DNA from: Robertmurraya dakarensis
GTDB taxonomy: Bacteria > Bacillota > Bacilli > Bacillales > Cytobacillaceae
Assembly (NCBI RefSeq): GCF_900156875.1
Contig: NZ_LT707409.1
Span: forward strand, 3,094,909 to 3,158,908
Reading direction: 5' to 3'
DNA: 64,000 bases
In this document: piece after piece, positions 1-11,288 of the stretch
How the letters are laid out: each line of letters starts with the position of its first letter
Numbering within the stretch: the stretch's first letter is position 1
Position numbers and translations under genes: made by a program
The notes under the pieces: model-generated
What the model was told of the DNA's origin: nothing
Databases searched by the model: none
The model's input: the letters and a program-made list of their open reading frames with translations, nothing else

Positions 1-2662
1 AAGTCTTGTTATCTTCAGTTACTGCAATAGCACCTTCACCGAATTTCTCCATTCCTTCTAGTGCTGCTTTAACAGCTGCCACTGATTCACCTGACAATGC
101 TTCAGTAAATGTGATAGTTACAGTCTCTCCAGCATCTAAAGTAGAATTACTGTTTTGGTCAGCGATAACCATAGATTGAGCTGCAGGAGCAAATACATCT
201 TCAACAGTTACATCAAATTGATAGTCAACCTCAACAGTTTTTCCATTGATCACAACTTCTTCAACATATAAAGTTGCGTTACCTTCAGAAAGAACGACTT
301 CATCAGCGTTATCAGCATTTAAAGTAAATGATGCATCAACGCTGTCTGCGATAACAGCCTTCTTATCAGATACAACTGAGAAAGAAGTAATGTTTGAAGA
401 ATCTACAGTATCCCCATCTTGAGTAATTTCTAGAGCAGCTTGGATTTCTGCAAATAAGTTAGTTGTGTTGTCTACAACAATTTCATCTTCAGTTTGAGTT
501 AATTCGTAAGCAGGCGTTGAGTCAACAACTTCGAATTCAGTGTTGATTACCTCTAACTCACCTACAGTTACTTTTAATGTGTAAGTCCCAGCTTCTGTTA
601 CCTCTAAGTCACTTTCATAACCAAGAGTAACAGTACGTCCATTAGCCGTATCAACTACTTCTCCATCTTCATCTTCAACGACATATTCTGCATTAACTGC
701 ATCAGATACTTTTACACCATCTTCATCAACAGGGAAAACTTGAAGTGTAGTAGAACCGTCAGTTTCGTCGTCTCCATCATTAGCATGATATAAATCAATA
801 TCTTCTAAACCTTCTAATTTGTAGTCTGCAATCTCTCCAGCTTCTACAATAGATACTTCTAGAGTTTCAACAATTTTACCATCTTCATTTTTCACAGTAA
901 TTGTAGTCTTGCCAGTTTCACCATCTACTGCAGTTAAGTTTAATACAAGTGCACCAGATGTAGTTGTAAGGCCTTCACCCTCTTGATCCACCTCTACTGA
1001 ATCACCTTTAACTTCAACAGTTAAGTCTTCTTCAGATGCTGTGAAATCTTCACCATATTGGTCTAATAGTTGAACTGTTACTGTTTCATTATTAATAACA
1101 CTTGGATTAATTGCTAATTCAGAAATAGCGTCGCCTTCATCGTTACGGATTTCAATTTCATCAAATTCTGCTTCAGCAACAACTTGAATTGTTATTACCT
1201 TAGTAATGTCTCCTAAAGTTACCTTAACATCTGCAGTACCAACTTTACGTGCTGTTAATGCACCAGTTTCTTCGTCAATAACAAGGATGCTTGGAGAAAG
1301 TGATTCAAATTTAACTGCATCGTCGTTAGCTTCTTCACCATATTGATCTAAAAATCTAACATCCAAGTTCATATCTTCTTGACCTATTGCGATATCATGG
1401 TCTGCTTCAAAATCCTCAGCTTCCCAATCATTTACAGCATTTGCTTCTACTGAATACGCATCAAATTCTACTGCTTCGCTAGCATTTGCAGAAATTTTAA
1501 TTCTTTCACTCTTAACATCATCAGCTTTAATTTCAATAAATACTGAGTTCCCGTCTGCTAAATCACCAGATGCAATAACACCTTCTGCACTTACGATACC
1601 TGTTTTATCGGCATTAAAAATCACTTCAGTTTCTTCCGTTACATCTACACCAGTATCTGTTAAAACTGTGTATTCAATTTCATAGTCTTTTGAAGGGTCA
1701 ATTGTCTTGCTTGAAGCTAGGATTTCAGAAACTTCACCTAGTACAAAGTCAAGAGTGTAAGATAATTCTTCTTCACCAGCATTGATTGTGAAATCGTATG
1801 AAGTTTCATCTTTAAGTGCATCATATAACTCAAGTGAAGCAGATTTTCCATCTTCAGCTAGTTCTACTGATTTAACGAAAATACGATCTTCATCTTCATC
1901 CTCAATCACAACATCATTACGGTCAAATGCTTCTACAGCTTGGTTAAACTGAACTTCAACTGTTGTTGTTGTATCAACATCAATGTTTGTAATTTCTGAT
2001 TCAACAATTTCAGGAACTTCCGGTGTATTAACAGCCTCCATTGCACGAGTCATGAATAATGTGAATGCATAGCGGCTAACTGGAGCTTGTGGGTTGAACT
2101 CAGTTTGAGTTGTAATACCGTGTGAAGCTAAAATCTTAATGTACTCAGCCATTTCAGTTGTTGCTTCATCAAGGTCAGTTATGTTTACTTCAACATCTTC
2201 GTTTAATTTCAAATCAAAAGCTTTAACGATAAGCTTTGCCATATGTTGACGTGAAATTTGTGCGTAAGGCTTGAACGTTCCATCTGTGTAACCAGAAGCA
2301 ATTTCTTCATTTACTAGAGCTTCAACTGCACCGATCAATTCGATATCACCAGTTACGTCAGTGAAGTTAGTATCTGTATCTGCTTTAGAATCTAAACCAA
2401 GTTCTGCTACACGTGAAAGCATTAGGGCTACTTGACCACGTTTCACATTTTGCCAAGGATCAAATTTAGTTCCGTTATCGTAACCTTTAACAACACCCGC
2501 ATCAGCTAAAGCATTGATCGCCGCTTGTGCTTCAGCGTCAAGTGCTACGATATCTTGGAAGTTATTTTCAGCTGCGCTTACTGCTGGTGCTACCGCAGAT
2601 GCTACTAATGCTGCTGTTACTGATCCGGCCATGAACTTGTTTAGTTTCGTATTTTTTTTCAT
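1..2662 (-). CDS. S-layer-like SLH surface protein, copy A (3' end outside window)
   Basis: Reading frame opens with the ATG at 2660-2662 and runs off the left edge; by alignment with the copy at 7201-10008 the last 140 bases (46 codons plus stop) are missing. It encodes a signal peptide, three SLH domains (about residues 33-220) that in the family bind pyruvylated secondary cell-wall polymer, then Ig-like/BIG2-type beta domains. I checked indels against the other copies: it is 6 bases shorter in the shared part (one 3-codon loss, one 1-codon gain), so the frame is intact. About 1684-2662 matches copy B and about 1-968 matches copy C. The middle, about 969-1683, is diverged from both. It is the third member of the 3,673-bp tandem array. 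Role inferred as S-layer or cell-wall surface layer; exact function unknown. Confidence 0.88.
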   Translation of the reverse strand, partial: MKKNTKLNKFMAGSVTAALVASAVAPAVSAAENNFQDIVALDAEAQAAINALADAGVVKGYDNGTKFDPWQNVKRGQVALMLSRVAELGLDSKADTDTNFTDVTGDIELIGAVEALVNEEIASGYTDGTFKPYAQISRQHMAKLIVKAFDLKLNEDVEVNITDLDEATTEMAEYIKILASHGITTQTEFNPQAPVSRYAFTLFMTRAMEAVNTPEVPEIVESEITNIDVDTTTTVEVQFNQAVEAFDRNDVVIEDEDEDRIFVKSVELAEDGKSASLELYDALKDETSYDFTINAGEEELSYTLDFVLGEVSEILASSKTIDPSKDYEIEYTVLTDTGVDVTEETEVIFNADKTGIVSAEGVIASGDLADGNSVFIEIKADDVKSERIKISANASEAVEFDAYSVEANAVNDWEAEDFEADHDIAIGQEDMNLDVRFLDQYGEEANDDAVKFESLSPSILVIDEETGALTARKVGTADVKVTLGDITKVITIQVVAEAEFDEIEIRNDEGDAISELAINPSVINNETVTVQLLDQYGEDFTASEEDLTVEVKGDSVEVDQEGEGLTTTSGALVLNLTAVDGETGKTTITVKNEDGKIVETLEVSIVEAGEIADYKLEGLEDIDLYHANDGDDETDGSTTLQVFPVDEDGVKVSDAVNAEYVVEDEDGEVVDTANGRTVTLGYESDLEVTEAGTYTLKVTVGELEVINTEFEVVDSTPAYELTQTEDEIVVDNTTNLFAEIQAALEITQDGDTVDSSNITSFSVVSDKKAVIADSVDASFTLNADNADEVVLSEGNATLYVEEVVINGKTVEVDYQFDVTVEDVFAPAAQSMVIADQNSNSTLDAGETVTITFTEALSGESVAAVKAALEGMEKFGEGAIAVTEDNKT

Positions 2663-3527
<865 letters not shown>

Positions 3528-6335
3528 TTACTTCGCTACAGTGAAGAAAACTTCTTCTTTTGCAGCATTTCCATTTCCATCTTTAATAATATTAACGATG
3601 TCAGTAGTAAATCTAACTCCGCCTTCTGTAGTGCTGATAGAAGCACTTTCACCAGCAGTTATTACGAAAGTCTTGTTATCTTCAGTTACTGCAATAGCAC
3701 CTTCACCGAATTTCTCCATTCCTTCTAGTGCTGCTTTAACAGCTGCCACTGATTCACCTGACAATGCTTCAGTAAATGTGATAGTTACAGTCTCTCCAGC
3801 ATCTAAAGTAGAATTACTGTTTTGGTCAGCGATAACCATAGATTGAGCTGCAGGAGCAAATACATCTTCAACAGTTACATCAAATTGGTAATCTACTTCA
3901 ACAGTTTTTCCATTGATTACAACTTCATCAACAAATAATGTTGCAGTTCCTTCAGAAAGAACAACTTCAGCAGCATTTTCATCATCTAGAGTAAATGATG
4001 CATCAGCGCTATCTGCGATAACAGCCTTCTTATCAGATACAACTGAGAAAGAAGTAATGTTTGAAGAATCTACAGTATCTCCATCTTGAGTAATTTCTAG
4101 AGCAGCTTGGATTTCTGCAAATAAGTTAGTTGTGTTATCAACTACAATTTCATCTTCAGTTTGAGTTAATTCATAAGCGGCTTCAGTATCAACTACCTCA
4201 AATTCAGTGTTGATGACTTCAAGGGCACCTACAGTTACTTTTAATGTGTACGTTCCAGTTTCTGTTACAGCAAGTTCGCTTCCAAAACCAAGTGAAACTG
4301 AAGTTCCAGTTGCACTATCGATCTCAGTACCATCTTCATCAACAACTACGTACTCAGCCTCAACAGCACCCGCAGTTTTCACATCATCTTCATCAACTGG
4401 GAATACTTGAAGTGTAGTTTCGCTTACAGTATCTTCGTCATCATCAGAAGAACCATAAAGATCAATTTCCTTTAAGCCTTCTAATTTATAGTCAGCAATC
4501 TCTCCAGCTTCTTCAATAGAAACTTCTAGAGTTTCAACAATTTTACCATCTTCATTTTTCACAGTGATAGTAGTCTTGCCAGTTTCACCATCTACTGCAG
4601 TTAAGTTTAATACAAGTGCACCAGATGTAGTTGTACGGCCTTCACCCTCTTGGTCCACCTCTACTGAATCACCTTTAACTTCAACAGTTAAGTCTTCTTC
4701 AGATGCCGAGAAATCCTCACCATATTGGTCTACTAGTTGAACTGTTACAGTTTCATTTTCATCAACATCAGGGTTAATTGCTAGGTTAGTAATAGCATCT
4801 CCCTCATCGTTTCGAATTTCTAAAGCATCAAACTTCGCTTCAGCCACAACATCAATTTTAACTACTTTTGTAACATCTCCCATAGTTACTTTAACATCTG
4901 CAGTACCGACTTTACGTGCTGTTAATTCACCAGTCGCTTCATCAACTACAAGGATGCTTGGAGAAAGTGATTCAAATTTAATTGTTTCGGCTGCTTCTTC
5001 ACCATATTGGTCTAAGAATAATACATCTAGAGATAATCCGTTTTGGCCGATTGCGATATCATGGTCAGCTTCAAAATCATCAGCATTCCAAGCATCTAAG
5101 TCGCCAACAGGTTCAGACACTACTGAATAAGCTGAGAATTCTGTTGCTTCTCCATCATTAGCAGTAATTTTAATTCTTTTGCTCTTAACGTCACCAGCAA
5201 CGATTTCGACAAAAACAGATTGTCCATCTTCTAAATCATTAGCAACAATTACACCAGTTGAAGTATCAACATCAGATCTGTCATCATTGAAAGTTACGTC
5301 AGTTTCTTCAGTAACATCTACTCCAGTATCTGTTAATACAGTGTATTCAATTTCGTAGTCTTTTGAAGGGTCAATTGTCTTGCTTGAAGCTAGGATTTCA
5401 GAAACTTCACCTAGTACAAAGTCAAGAGTGTAAGATAATTCTTCTTCACCAGCATTGATTGTGAAATCGTATGAAGTTTCATCTTTAAGTGCATCATATA
5501 ACTCAAGTGAAGCAGATTTTCCATCTTCAGCTAGTTCTACTGATTTAACGAAAATACGATCTTCATCTTCATCCTCAATCACAACATCATTACGGTCAAA
5601 TGCTTCTACAGCTTGGTTAAACTGAACTTCAACTGTTGTTGTTGTATCAACATCAATGTTTGTAATTTCTGATTCAACAATTTCAGGAACTTCCGGTGTA
5701 TTAACAGCCTCCATTGCACGAGTCATGAATAATGTGAATGCATAGCGGCTAACTGGAGCTTGTGGGTTGAACTCAGTTTGAGTTGTAATACCGTGTGAAG
5801 CTAAAATCTTAATGTACTCAGCCATTTCAGTTGTTGCTTCATCAAGGTCAGTTATGTTTACTTCAACATCTTCGTTTAATTTCAAATCAAAAGCTTTAAC
5901 GATAAGCTTTGCCATATGTTGACGTGAAATTTGTGCGTAAGGCTTGAACGTTCCATCTGTGTAACCAGAAGCAATTTCTTCATTTACTAGAGCTTCAACT
6001 GCACCGATCAATTCGATATCACCAGTTACGTCAGTGAAGTTAGTATCTGTATCTGCTTTAGAATCTAAACCAAGTTCTGCTACACGTGAAAGCATTAGGG
6101 CTACTTGACCACGTTTCACATTTTGCCAAGGATCAAATTTAGTTCCGTTATCGTAACCTTTAACAACACCCGCATCAGCTAAAGCATTGATCGCCGCTTG
6201 TGCTTCAGCGTCAAGTGCTACGATATCTTGGAAGTTATTTTCAGCTGCGCTTACTGCTGGTGCTACCGCAGATGCTACTAATGCTGCTGTTACTGATCCG
6301 GCCATGAACTTGTTTAGTTTCGTATTTTTTTTCAT
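3528..6335 (-). CDS. S-layer-like SLH surface protein, copy B
   Basis: 935 aa. The N terminus MKKNTKLNKF plus a hydrophobic stretch ending in AVSAAE is a typical Bacillus signal peptide. Three SLH domains follow: residues about 33-90, 98-150 and 160-215, with the usual turns GYDNGTKFDP, GYTDGTFKPYA and TEFNPQAPVSR. The rest is acidic and beta-rich, including a BIG2-like repeat (ESLSPSILVVDEATGELTA). SLH domains anchor proteins to the wall, so this is a secreted surface-layer protein, probably abundant. The AGGGGG ribosome site lies 11 bases before the ATG. It differs from copy C mainly in a block of about 630 bp (about 3889-4515, residues about 605-815) and in scattered, mostly silent changes in the SLH-coding part. 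A terminator follows at 3409-3456. Confidence 0.92.
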   Translation of the reverse strand: MKKNTKLNKFMAGSVTAALVASAVAPAVSAAENNFQDIVALDAEAQAAINALADAGVVKGYDNGTKFDPWQNVKRGQVALMLSRVAELGLDSKADTDTNFTDVTGDIELIGAVEALVNEEIASGYTDGTFKPYAQISRQHMAKLIVKAFDLKLNEDVEVNITDLDEATTEMAEYIKILASHGITTQTEFNPQAPVSRYAFTLFMTRAMEAVNTPEVPEIVESEITNIDVDTTTTVEVQFNQAVEAFDRNDVVIEDEDEDRIFVKSVELAEDGKSASLELYDALKDETSYDFTINAGEEELSYTLDFVLGEVSEILASSKTIDPSKDYEIEYTVLTDTGVDVTEETDVTFNDDRSDVDTSTGVIVANDLEDGQSVFVEIVAGDVKSKRIKITANDGEATEFSAYSVVSEPVGDLDAWNADDFEADHDIAIGQNGLSLDVLFLDQYGEEAAETIKFESLSPSILVVDEATGELTARKVGTADVKVTMGDVTKVVKIDVVAEAKFDALEIRNDEGDAITNLAINPDVDENETVTVQLVDQYGEDFSASEEDLTVEVKGDSVEVDQEGEGRTTTSGALVLNLTAVDGETGKTTITVKNEDGKIVETLEVSIEEAGEIADYKLEGLKEIDLYGSSDDDEDTVSETTLQVFPVDEDDVKTAGAVEAEYVVVDEDGTEIDSATGTSVSLGFGSELAVTETGTYTLKVTVGALEVINTEFEVVDTEAAYELTQTEDEIVVDNTTNLFAEIQAALEITQDGDTVDSSNITSFSVVSDKKAVIADSADASFTLDDENAAEVVLSEGTATLFVDEVVINGKTVEVDYQFDVTVEDVFAPAAQSMVIADQNSNSTLDAGETVTITFTEALSGESVAAVKAALEGMEKFGEGAIAVTEDNKTFVITAGESASISTTEGGVRFTTDIVNIIKDGNGNAAKEEVFFTVAK

Positions 6336-6936
6336 ATTTTAAATTGCCCCCTGTAATGTATGTTTTAGTATTTTAAAATCTAGTAAAATCGACTTATATA
6401 ATTTCAAGTAAATGTAAGCTCTCTCGCTCACAAATAGAATAGTAACATACAAATCTCATACATTTATAGAGGTGAAACATGGAAGAACTGAGAAGATTCT
6501 CTTGTAAACGCTCACTTTGAATGTTTTTTACCTATATTGTTCATCTCATTCCAAAAGTTTACATTATAAACACAATGAAAATCAAAAAAATAAAAACCAC
6601 CCATTAAAAAGGTAGCATAGTAAGCTATCGCACAACTGTCCACCAACGGTGCCTAGTACCGAACTTTCAAAAATGGAAGCACTTCGACGTAAGAAAGATC
6701 AGAATTGTGCTCTTTCTAGTGAACACTATTGTCCTTGGACTAAGGTTTCGATATAAGCTTCAAACCACCCGCCTTTACCACATCACTGAATTTATGACTC
6801 CACTTAGTTAATAGCATTAACGAAAATTTTAGATATTTGCTAGCATTTATGCGGAGTATTCGGATAAACTCTCTATTTGCCCTTTAGAATTTTGTCTTGC
6901 ACAACTTCGGCAATGATCTCTTTTAATAATTCCTTT

Positions 6937-6968
<32 letters not shown>

Positions 6969-7081
6969 GGTTTACATCTACCATCTAATTTGGACAGTTT
7001 TTGCACATAAAGGACAGCCTATTAACTATTGCTGTATTTAAACGTTGGTGCATTCAGCATAAAGTTTCTTCTAATTTCCAT

Positions 7082-7129
7082 AAAAAAGAGAGCCCCCAAT
7101 ACCCTCCAACGGATATTGAATGACTCTCT
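7082..7129 (-). terminator. Terminator of S-layer copy C
   Basis: Exact duplicate, 3,673 bp away, of the hairpin plus T-run at 3409-3456. Confidence 0.8.
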
Positions 7130-7200
7130 GACTGGTTATAATATATAGGCTGTCTGTCTTACGTGGACAGTGTCCACGGGTAGTACCTGGTACCTTTTTA

Positions 7201-10008
7201 TTACTTCGCTACAGTGAAGAAAACTTCTTCTTTTGCAGCATTTCCATTTCCATCTTTAATAATATTAACGATGTCAGTAGTAAATCTAACTCCGCCTTCT
7301 GTAGTGCTGATAGAAGCACTTTCACCAGCAGTTATTACGAAAGTCTTGTTATCTTCAGTTACTGCAATAGCACCTTCACCGAATTTCTCCATTCCTTCTA
7401 GTGCTGCTTTAACAGCTGCCACTGATTCACCTGACAATGCTTCAGTAAATGTGATAGTTACAGTCTCTCCAGCATCTAAAGTAGAATTACTGTTTTGGTC
7501 AGCGATAACCATAGATTGAGCTGCAGGAGCAAATACATCTTCAACAGTTACATCAAATTGATAGTCAACCTCAACAGTTTTTCCATTGATCACAACTTCT
7601 TCAACATATAAAGTTGCGTTACCTTCAGAAAGAACGACTTCATCAGCGTTATCAGCATTTAAAGTAAATGATGCATCAACGCTGTCTGCGATAACAGCCT
7701 TCTTATCAGATACAACTGAGAAAGAAGTAATGTTTGAAGAATCTACAGTATCCCCATCTTGAGTAATTTCTAGAGCAGCTTGGATTTCTGCAAATAAGTT
7801 AGTTGTGTTGTCTACAACAATTTCATCTTCAGTTTGAGTTAATTCGTAAGCAGGCGTTGAGTCAACAACTTCGAATTCAGTGTTGATTACCTCTAACTCA
7901 CCTACAGTTACTTTTAATGTGTAAGTCCCAGCTTCTGTTACCTCTAAGTCACTTTCATAACCAAGAGTAACAGTACGTCCATTAGCCGTATCAACTACTT
8001 CTCCATCTTCATCTTCAACGACATATTCTGCATTAACTGCATCAGATACTTTTACACCATCTTCATCAACAGGGAAAACTTGAAGTGTAGTAGAACCGTC
8101 AGTTTCGTCGTCTCCATCATTAGCATGATATAAATCAATATCTTCTAAACCTTCTAATTTGTAGTCTGCAATCTCTCCAGCTTCTACAATAGATACTTCT
8201 AGAGTTTCAACAATTTTACCATCTTCATTTTTCACAGTAATTGTAGTCTTGCCAGTTTCACCATCTACTGCAGTTAAGTTTAATACAAGTGCACCAGATG
8301 TAGTTGTACGGCCTTCACCCTCTTGGTCCACCTCTACTGAATCACCTTTAACTTCAACAGTTAAGTCTTCTTCAGATGCCGAGAAATCCTCACCATATTG
8401 GTCTACTAGTTGAACTGTTACAGTTTCATTTTCATCAACATCAGGGTTAATTGCTAGGTTAGTAATAGCATCTCCCTCATCGTTTCGAATTTCTAAAGCA
8501 TCAAACTTCGCTTCAGCCACAACATCAATTTTAACTACTTTTGTAACATCTCCCATAGTTACTTTAACATCTGCAGTACCGACTTTACGTGCTGTTAATT
8601 CACCAGTCGCTTCATCAACTACAAGGATGCTTGGAGAAAGTGATTCAAATTTAATTGTTTCGGCTGCTTCTTCACCATATTGGTCTAAGAATAATACATC
8701 TAGAGATAATCCGTTTTGGCCGATTGCGATATCATGGTCAGCTTCAAAATCATCAGCATTCCAAGCATCTAAGTCGCCAACAGGTTCAGACACTACTGAA
8801 TAAGCTGAGAATTCTGTTGCTTCTCCATCATTAGCAGTAATTTTAATTCTTTTGCTCTTAACGTCACCAGCAACGATTTCGACAAAAACAGATTGTCCAT
8901 CTTCTAAATCATTAGCAACAATTACACCAGTTGAAGTATCAACATCAGATCTGTCATCATTGAAAGTTACGTCAGTTTCTTCAGTAACATCTACTCCAGT
9001 ATCTGTTAATACAGTGTATTCAATTTCGTAGTCTTCTGAAGGATCAATTGTCTTGCTTGAAGCTAGGATTTCAGAAACTTCACCTAGTACAAAGTCAAGA
9101 GTGTAAGATAATTCTTCTTCACCAGCATTGATTGTGAAATCGTATGAAGTTTCATCTTTAAGTGCATCATATAACTCAAGTGAAGCAGATTTTCCATCTT
9201 CAGCTAGTTCTACTGATTTAACGAAAATACGATCTTCATCTTCATCCTCAATCACAACATCATTACGGTCAAATGCTTCTACAGCTTGGTTAAACTGAAC
9301 TTCAACTGTTGTTGTTGTATCAACATCAATGTTTATAATTTCTGATTCAACAATTTCAGGAACTTCCGGTGTATTAACAGCATCCATTGCACGAGTCATG
9401 AACAATGTGAATGCATAACGGCTAACTGGAGCTTGTGGATTGAACTCAGTTTGAGTTGTAATGCCGTGTGAAGCTAAAATCTTAATGTATTCTGCCATTT
9501 CAGTTGTTGCTTCGTTAAGATCAGTGATGTTAACTTCTACGCCTTCTTTTAATTCTAAGTCAAAAGCTTTAACGATAAGCTTTGCCATATGTTGACGAGA
9601 AATTTGAGCGTAAGGCTTGAAAGTTCCATCTGTGTAACCAGATGCGATTTCTTCATTTACTAGAGCTTCAACTGCACCGATCAATTCGATATCACCAGTT
9701 ACATCAGTGAAGTTAGTATCTGTATCTGCTTTAGAATCTAAACCAAGTTCTGCTACACGTGAAAGCATTAGAGCTACTTGACCACGTTTCACATTTTGCC
9801 AAGGATCAAATTTAGTTCCATTATCGTAACCTTTAACAACACCTGCATCAGCTAAAGCGTTAATTGCTGCTTGTGCTTCAGCATCAAGAGCTACGATATC
9901 TTGGAAGTTATTTTCAGCTGCACTAATTGCTGGTGCTACTGCAGATGCTACTAATGCTGCTGTTACTGATCCTGCCATGAACTTGTTTAGTTTCGTATTT
10001 TTTTTCAT
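7201..10008 (-). CDS. S-layer-like SLH surface protein, copy C
   Basis: 935 aa, the copy farthest upstream on the coding strand. It has the same architecture as copy B: signal peptide (AISAAE), three N-terminal SLH domains, then Ig-like/BIG2-type domains and a C-terminal domain with a Ca-binding-like DQNSNSTLDAGE stretch. The SLH part carries many silent differences from copies A and B plus a few substitutions (LELKEGVE for LKLNEDVE). Its 3' variable block is the one shared with copy A. The 5' leader, 10009-10250, is homologous to the leaders of the other two copies, so all three are probably expressed from similar promoters. An equivalent terminator sits at 7082-7129. SLH-protein family membership is secure; S-layer identity is inferred. 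Confidence 0.92.
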   Translation of the reverse strand: MKKNTKLNKFMAGSVTAALVASAVAPAISAAENNFQDIVALDAEAQAAINALADAGVVKGYDNGTKFDPWQNVKRGQVALMLSRVAELGLDSKADTDTNFTDVTGDIELIGAVEALVNEEIASGYTDGTFKPYAQISRQHMAKLIVKAFDLELKEGVEVNITDLNEATTEMAEYIKILASHGITTQTEFNPQAPVSRYAFTLFMTRAMDAVNTPEVPEIVESEIINIDVDTTTTVEVQFNQAVEAFDRNDVVIEDEDEDRIFVKSVELAEDGKSASLELYDALKDETSYDFTINAGEEELSYTLDFVLGEVSEILASSKTIDPSEDYEIEYTVLTDTGVDVTEETDVTFNDDRSDVDTSTGVIVANDLEDGQSVFVEIVAGDVKSKRIKITANDGEATEFSAYSVVSEPVGDLDAWNADDFEADHDIAIGQNGLSLDVLFLDQYGEEAAETIKFESLSPSILVVDEATGELTARKVGTADVKVTMGDVTKVVKIDVVAEAKFDALEIRNDEGDAITNLAINPDVDENETVTVQLVDQYGEDFSASEEDLTVEVKGDSVEVDQEGEGRTTTSGALVLNLTAVDGETGKTTITVKNEDGKIVETLEVSIVEAGEIADYKLEGLEDIDLYHANDGDDETDGSTTLQVFPVDEDGVKVSDAVNAEYVVEDEDGEVVDTANGRTVTLGYESDLEVTEAGTYTLKVTVGELEVINTEFEVVDSTPAYELTQTEDEIVVDNTTNLFAEIQAALEITQDGDTVDSSNITSFSVVSDKKAVIADSVDASFTLNADNADEVVLSEGNATLYVEEVVINGKTVEVDYQFDVTVEDVFAPAAQSMVIADQNSNSTLDAGETVTITFTEALSGESVAAVKAALEGMEKFGEGAIAVTEDNKTFVITAGESASISTTEGGVRFTTDIVNIIKDGNGNAAKEEVFFTVAK

Positions 10009-10275
10009 ATTTTAAATTGCCCCCTGTAATGTATGTTTTAGTTATCTAAATGAGTTATTTTAATCTAGTAAAATCGACTTATATAATTTCAAGTAAATGT
10101 AAGCTCTCTCGCTCACAAATAGAATAGTAACATATAAATCTCATACATTTATAGAGGTGAAACATGGAAGAACTGAGAAGATTCTCTTATAAGTACTCAT
10201 TTTAAGTGCTTTTTACCTATATTGTTCATCTCATTCCAAAAGTTTACATCATGAACACCATGAAAAACCGCAAAA

Positions 10276-10308
10276 TATAAAAAATCTACCTCATAAAAGA
10301 GGCAGATT
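10276..10308 (-). terminator. Terminator after the EAL gene
   Basis: Minus strand AATCTGCCTC, six-base loop, GAGGTAGATT, then TTTTTATATTTT. It closes the transcript of the EAL gene before the S-layer leader. Confidence 0.75.
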
Positions 10309-10396
10309 AGCTATTTTCACTATAAGTGTCCACGTAGAAAACACAAAACTAACAAAACTGTCCACGAGCGGTACCAGGTACCATTAGATTGTACCA

Positions 10397-11119
10397 TTAG
10401 ATTAGTCGTTTTGGTTTGGAGATGTGGTAGCCCTGCAGGAGGGGCACCCCTATGTTTTTGGCTGTGTGTAGGTCATCTTCTGTTTCGATGCCTTCTAGGA
10501 CCAACTTCATGTCGTTGTTGGTGTATTGCAATAAATATGAGACTAGTTGTTGTTTTTCTTGTGACTGGGATAAGCCTTTTGATCTTGTATGATCGAGTTT
10601 GACGAAATCAGGTGATATAGTGTCCATCTTTTTTATGGAAGCACGGGTGATCGATAAATCGTCGAAAGCAATGCGCAATCCAAGAGATCGCAAAAACTCG
10701 ATACGCCGGAGAAAAATTTCCTGGCTCCAAATGAATTCCTCATTCCAATCTTCATTCAACTCAAAAACAATGCGATTTTTCACATGAGGATAACATTCAA
10801 ATAAGCGATTTATAAATTTCTCAAAATCAGCATGAACTAAAGTAGACGGCAGCACATTAATGAATAAGTAGTGTTGCCTAAGATAGGAATTGGGATATTC
10901 TCGAATCGCATTCTTCATAGAGGCTGTATCTAATTCATACAGTACCCCGCTTTTACGAGCATGCCGAAGGATAGTAAGAGGACTTATTCTAGGCGTGGAC
11001 CGCATCAAAGCTTCATAACCATAAATACAATCATTGCTTGAGTTTAGGAGAGGCTGATATTCACTGTACAATTTATTTTCTCTAATGAGTTCTGTCACAT
11101 GATAGGAGTTTATCTTCAT
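10397..11119 (-). CDS. EAL-domain c-di-GMP phosphodiesterase, stand-alone
   Basis: About 240 aa, almost exactly one EAL domain with no GGDEF, PAS or membrane segment. The expected metal/catalytic residues are visible: E of YEALMR, N of FINVLP, E of FELNED, DD of FDDLS, K of VKLD, E of LEGIE and Q of LQGY. Loop 6, normally DDFGTG, is DDLSITRAS, so activity or dimer control may differ. I place the start at the ATG of MKINSYHV because AGAAGGGA lies at ideal spacing before it; a TTG five codons upstream overlaps that site. Family function is hydrolysis of c-di-GMP to pGpG in the cytosol. It is the paralogue closest to the EAL protein at 32065-32805 and is monocistronic. Confidence 0.85.
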   Translation of the reverse strand: MKINSYHVTELIRENKLYSEYQPLLNSSNDCIYGYEALMRSTPRISPLTILRHARKSGVLYELDTASMKNAIREYPNSYLRQHYLFINVLPSTLVHADFEKFINRLFECYPHVKNRIVFELNEDWNEEFIWSQEIFLRRIEFLRSLGLRIAFDDLSITRASIKKMDTISPDFVKLDHTRSKGLSQSQEKQQLVSYLLQYTNNDMKLVLEGIETEDDLHTAKNIGVPLLQGYHISKPKRLI

Positions 11120-11187
11120 CACATCCCTTCTCAAGGAGCTAACTACATTCTTTAGAGTACGAAATTCTTTTCATAAAATAAATGAGA

Positions 11188-11243
11188 AAGATCACTGAAA
11201 TGTTCATATTTACGAAATTTCCATGAACTTTCCCGTGATCTAT
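11188..11243 (-). terminator. Possible terminator or stem downstream of no obvious minus-strand gene but the EAL leader
   Basis: AGATCAC pairs with GTGATCT around an inner GTTCAT/ATGAAC stem. There is no long T-run, so terminator function is weakly supported. It lies between the start of the EAL gene and the end of the LysM gene, where it could end the LysM transcript. Confidence 0.35.
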
Positions 11244-11288
11244 TTAATTAATGGTCACATTAATATCCCCAGCACTCTTTTTATTATG

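Noticed and set aside
969-1683. Frameshift or pseudogene in S-layer copy A
   Set aside because: The indels against the other copies are 9 and 3 bases and the frame is open throughout.
3541-4410. Plus-strand frames inside the S-layer genes
   Set aside because: No ribosome site, duplicated with the array, antisense to clear SLH proteins.
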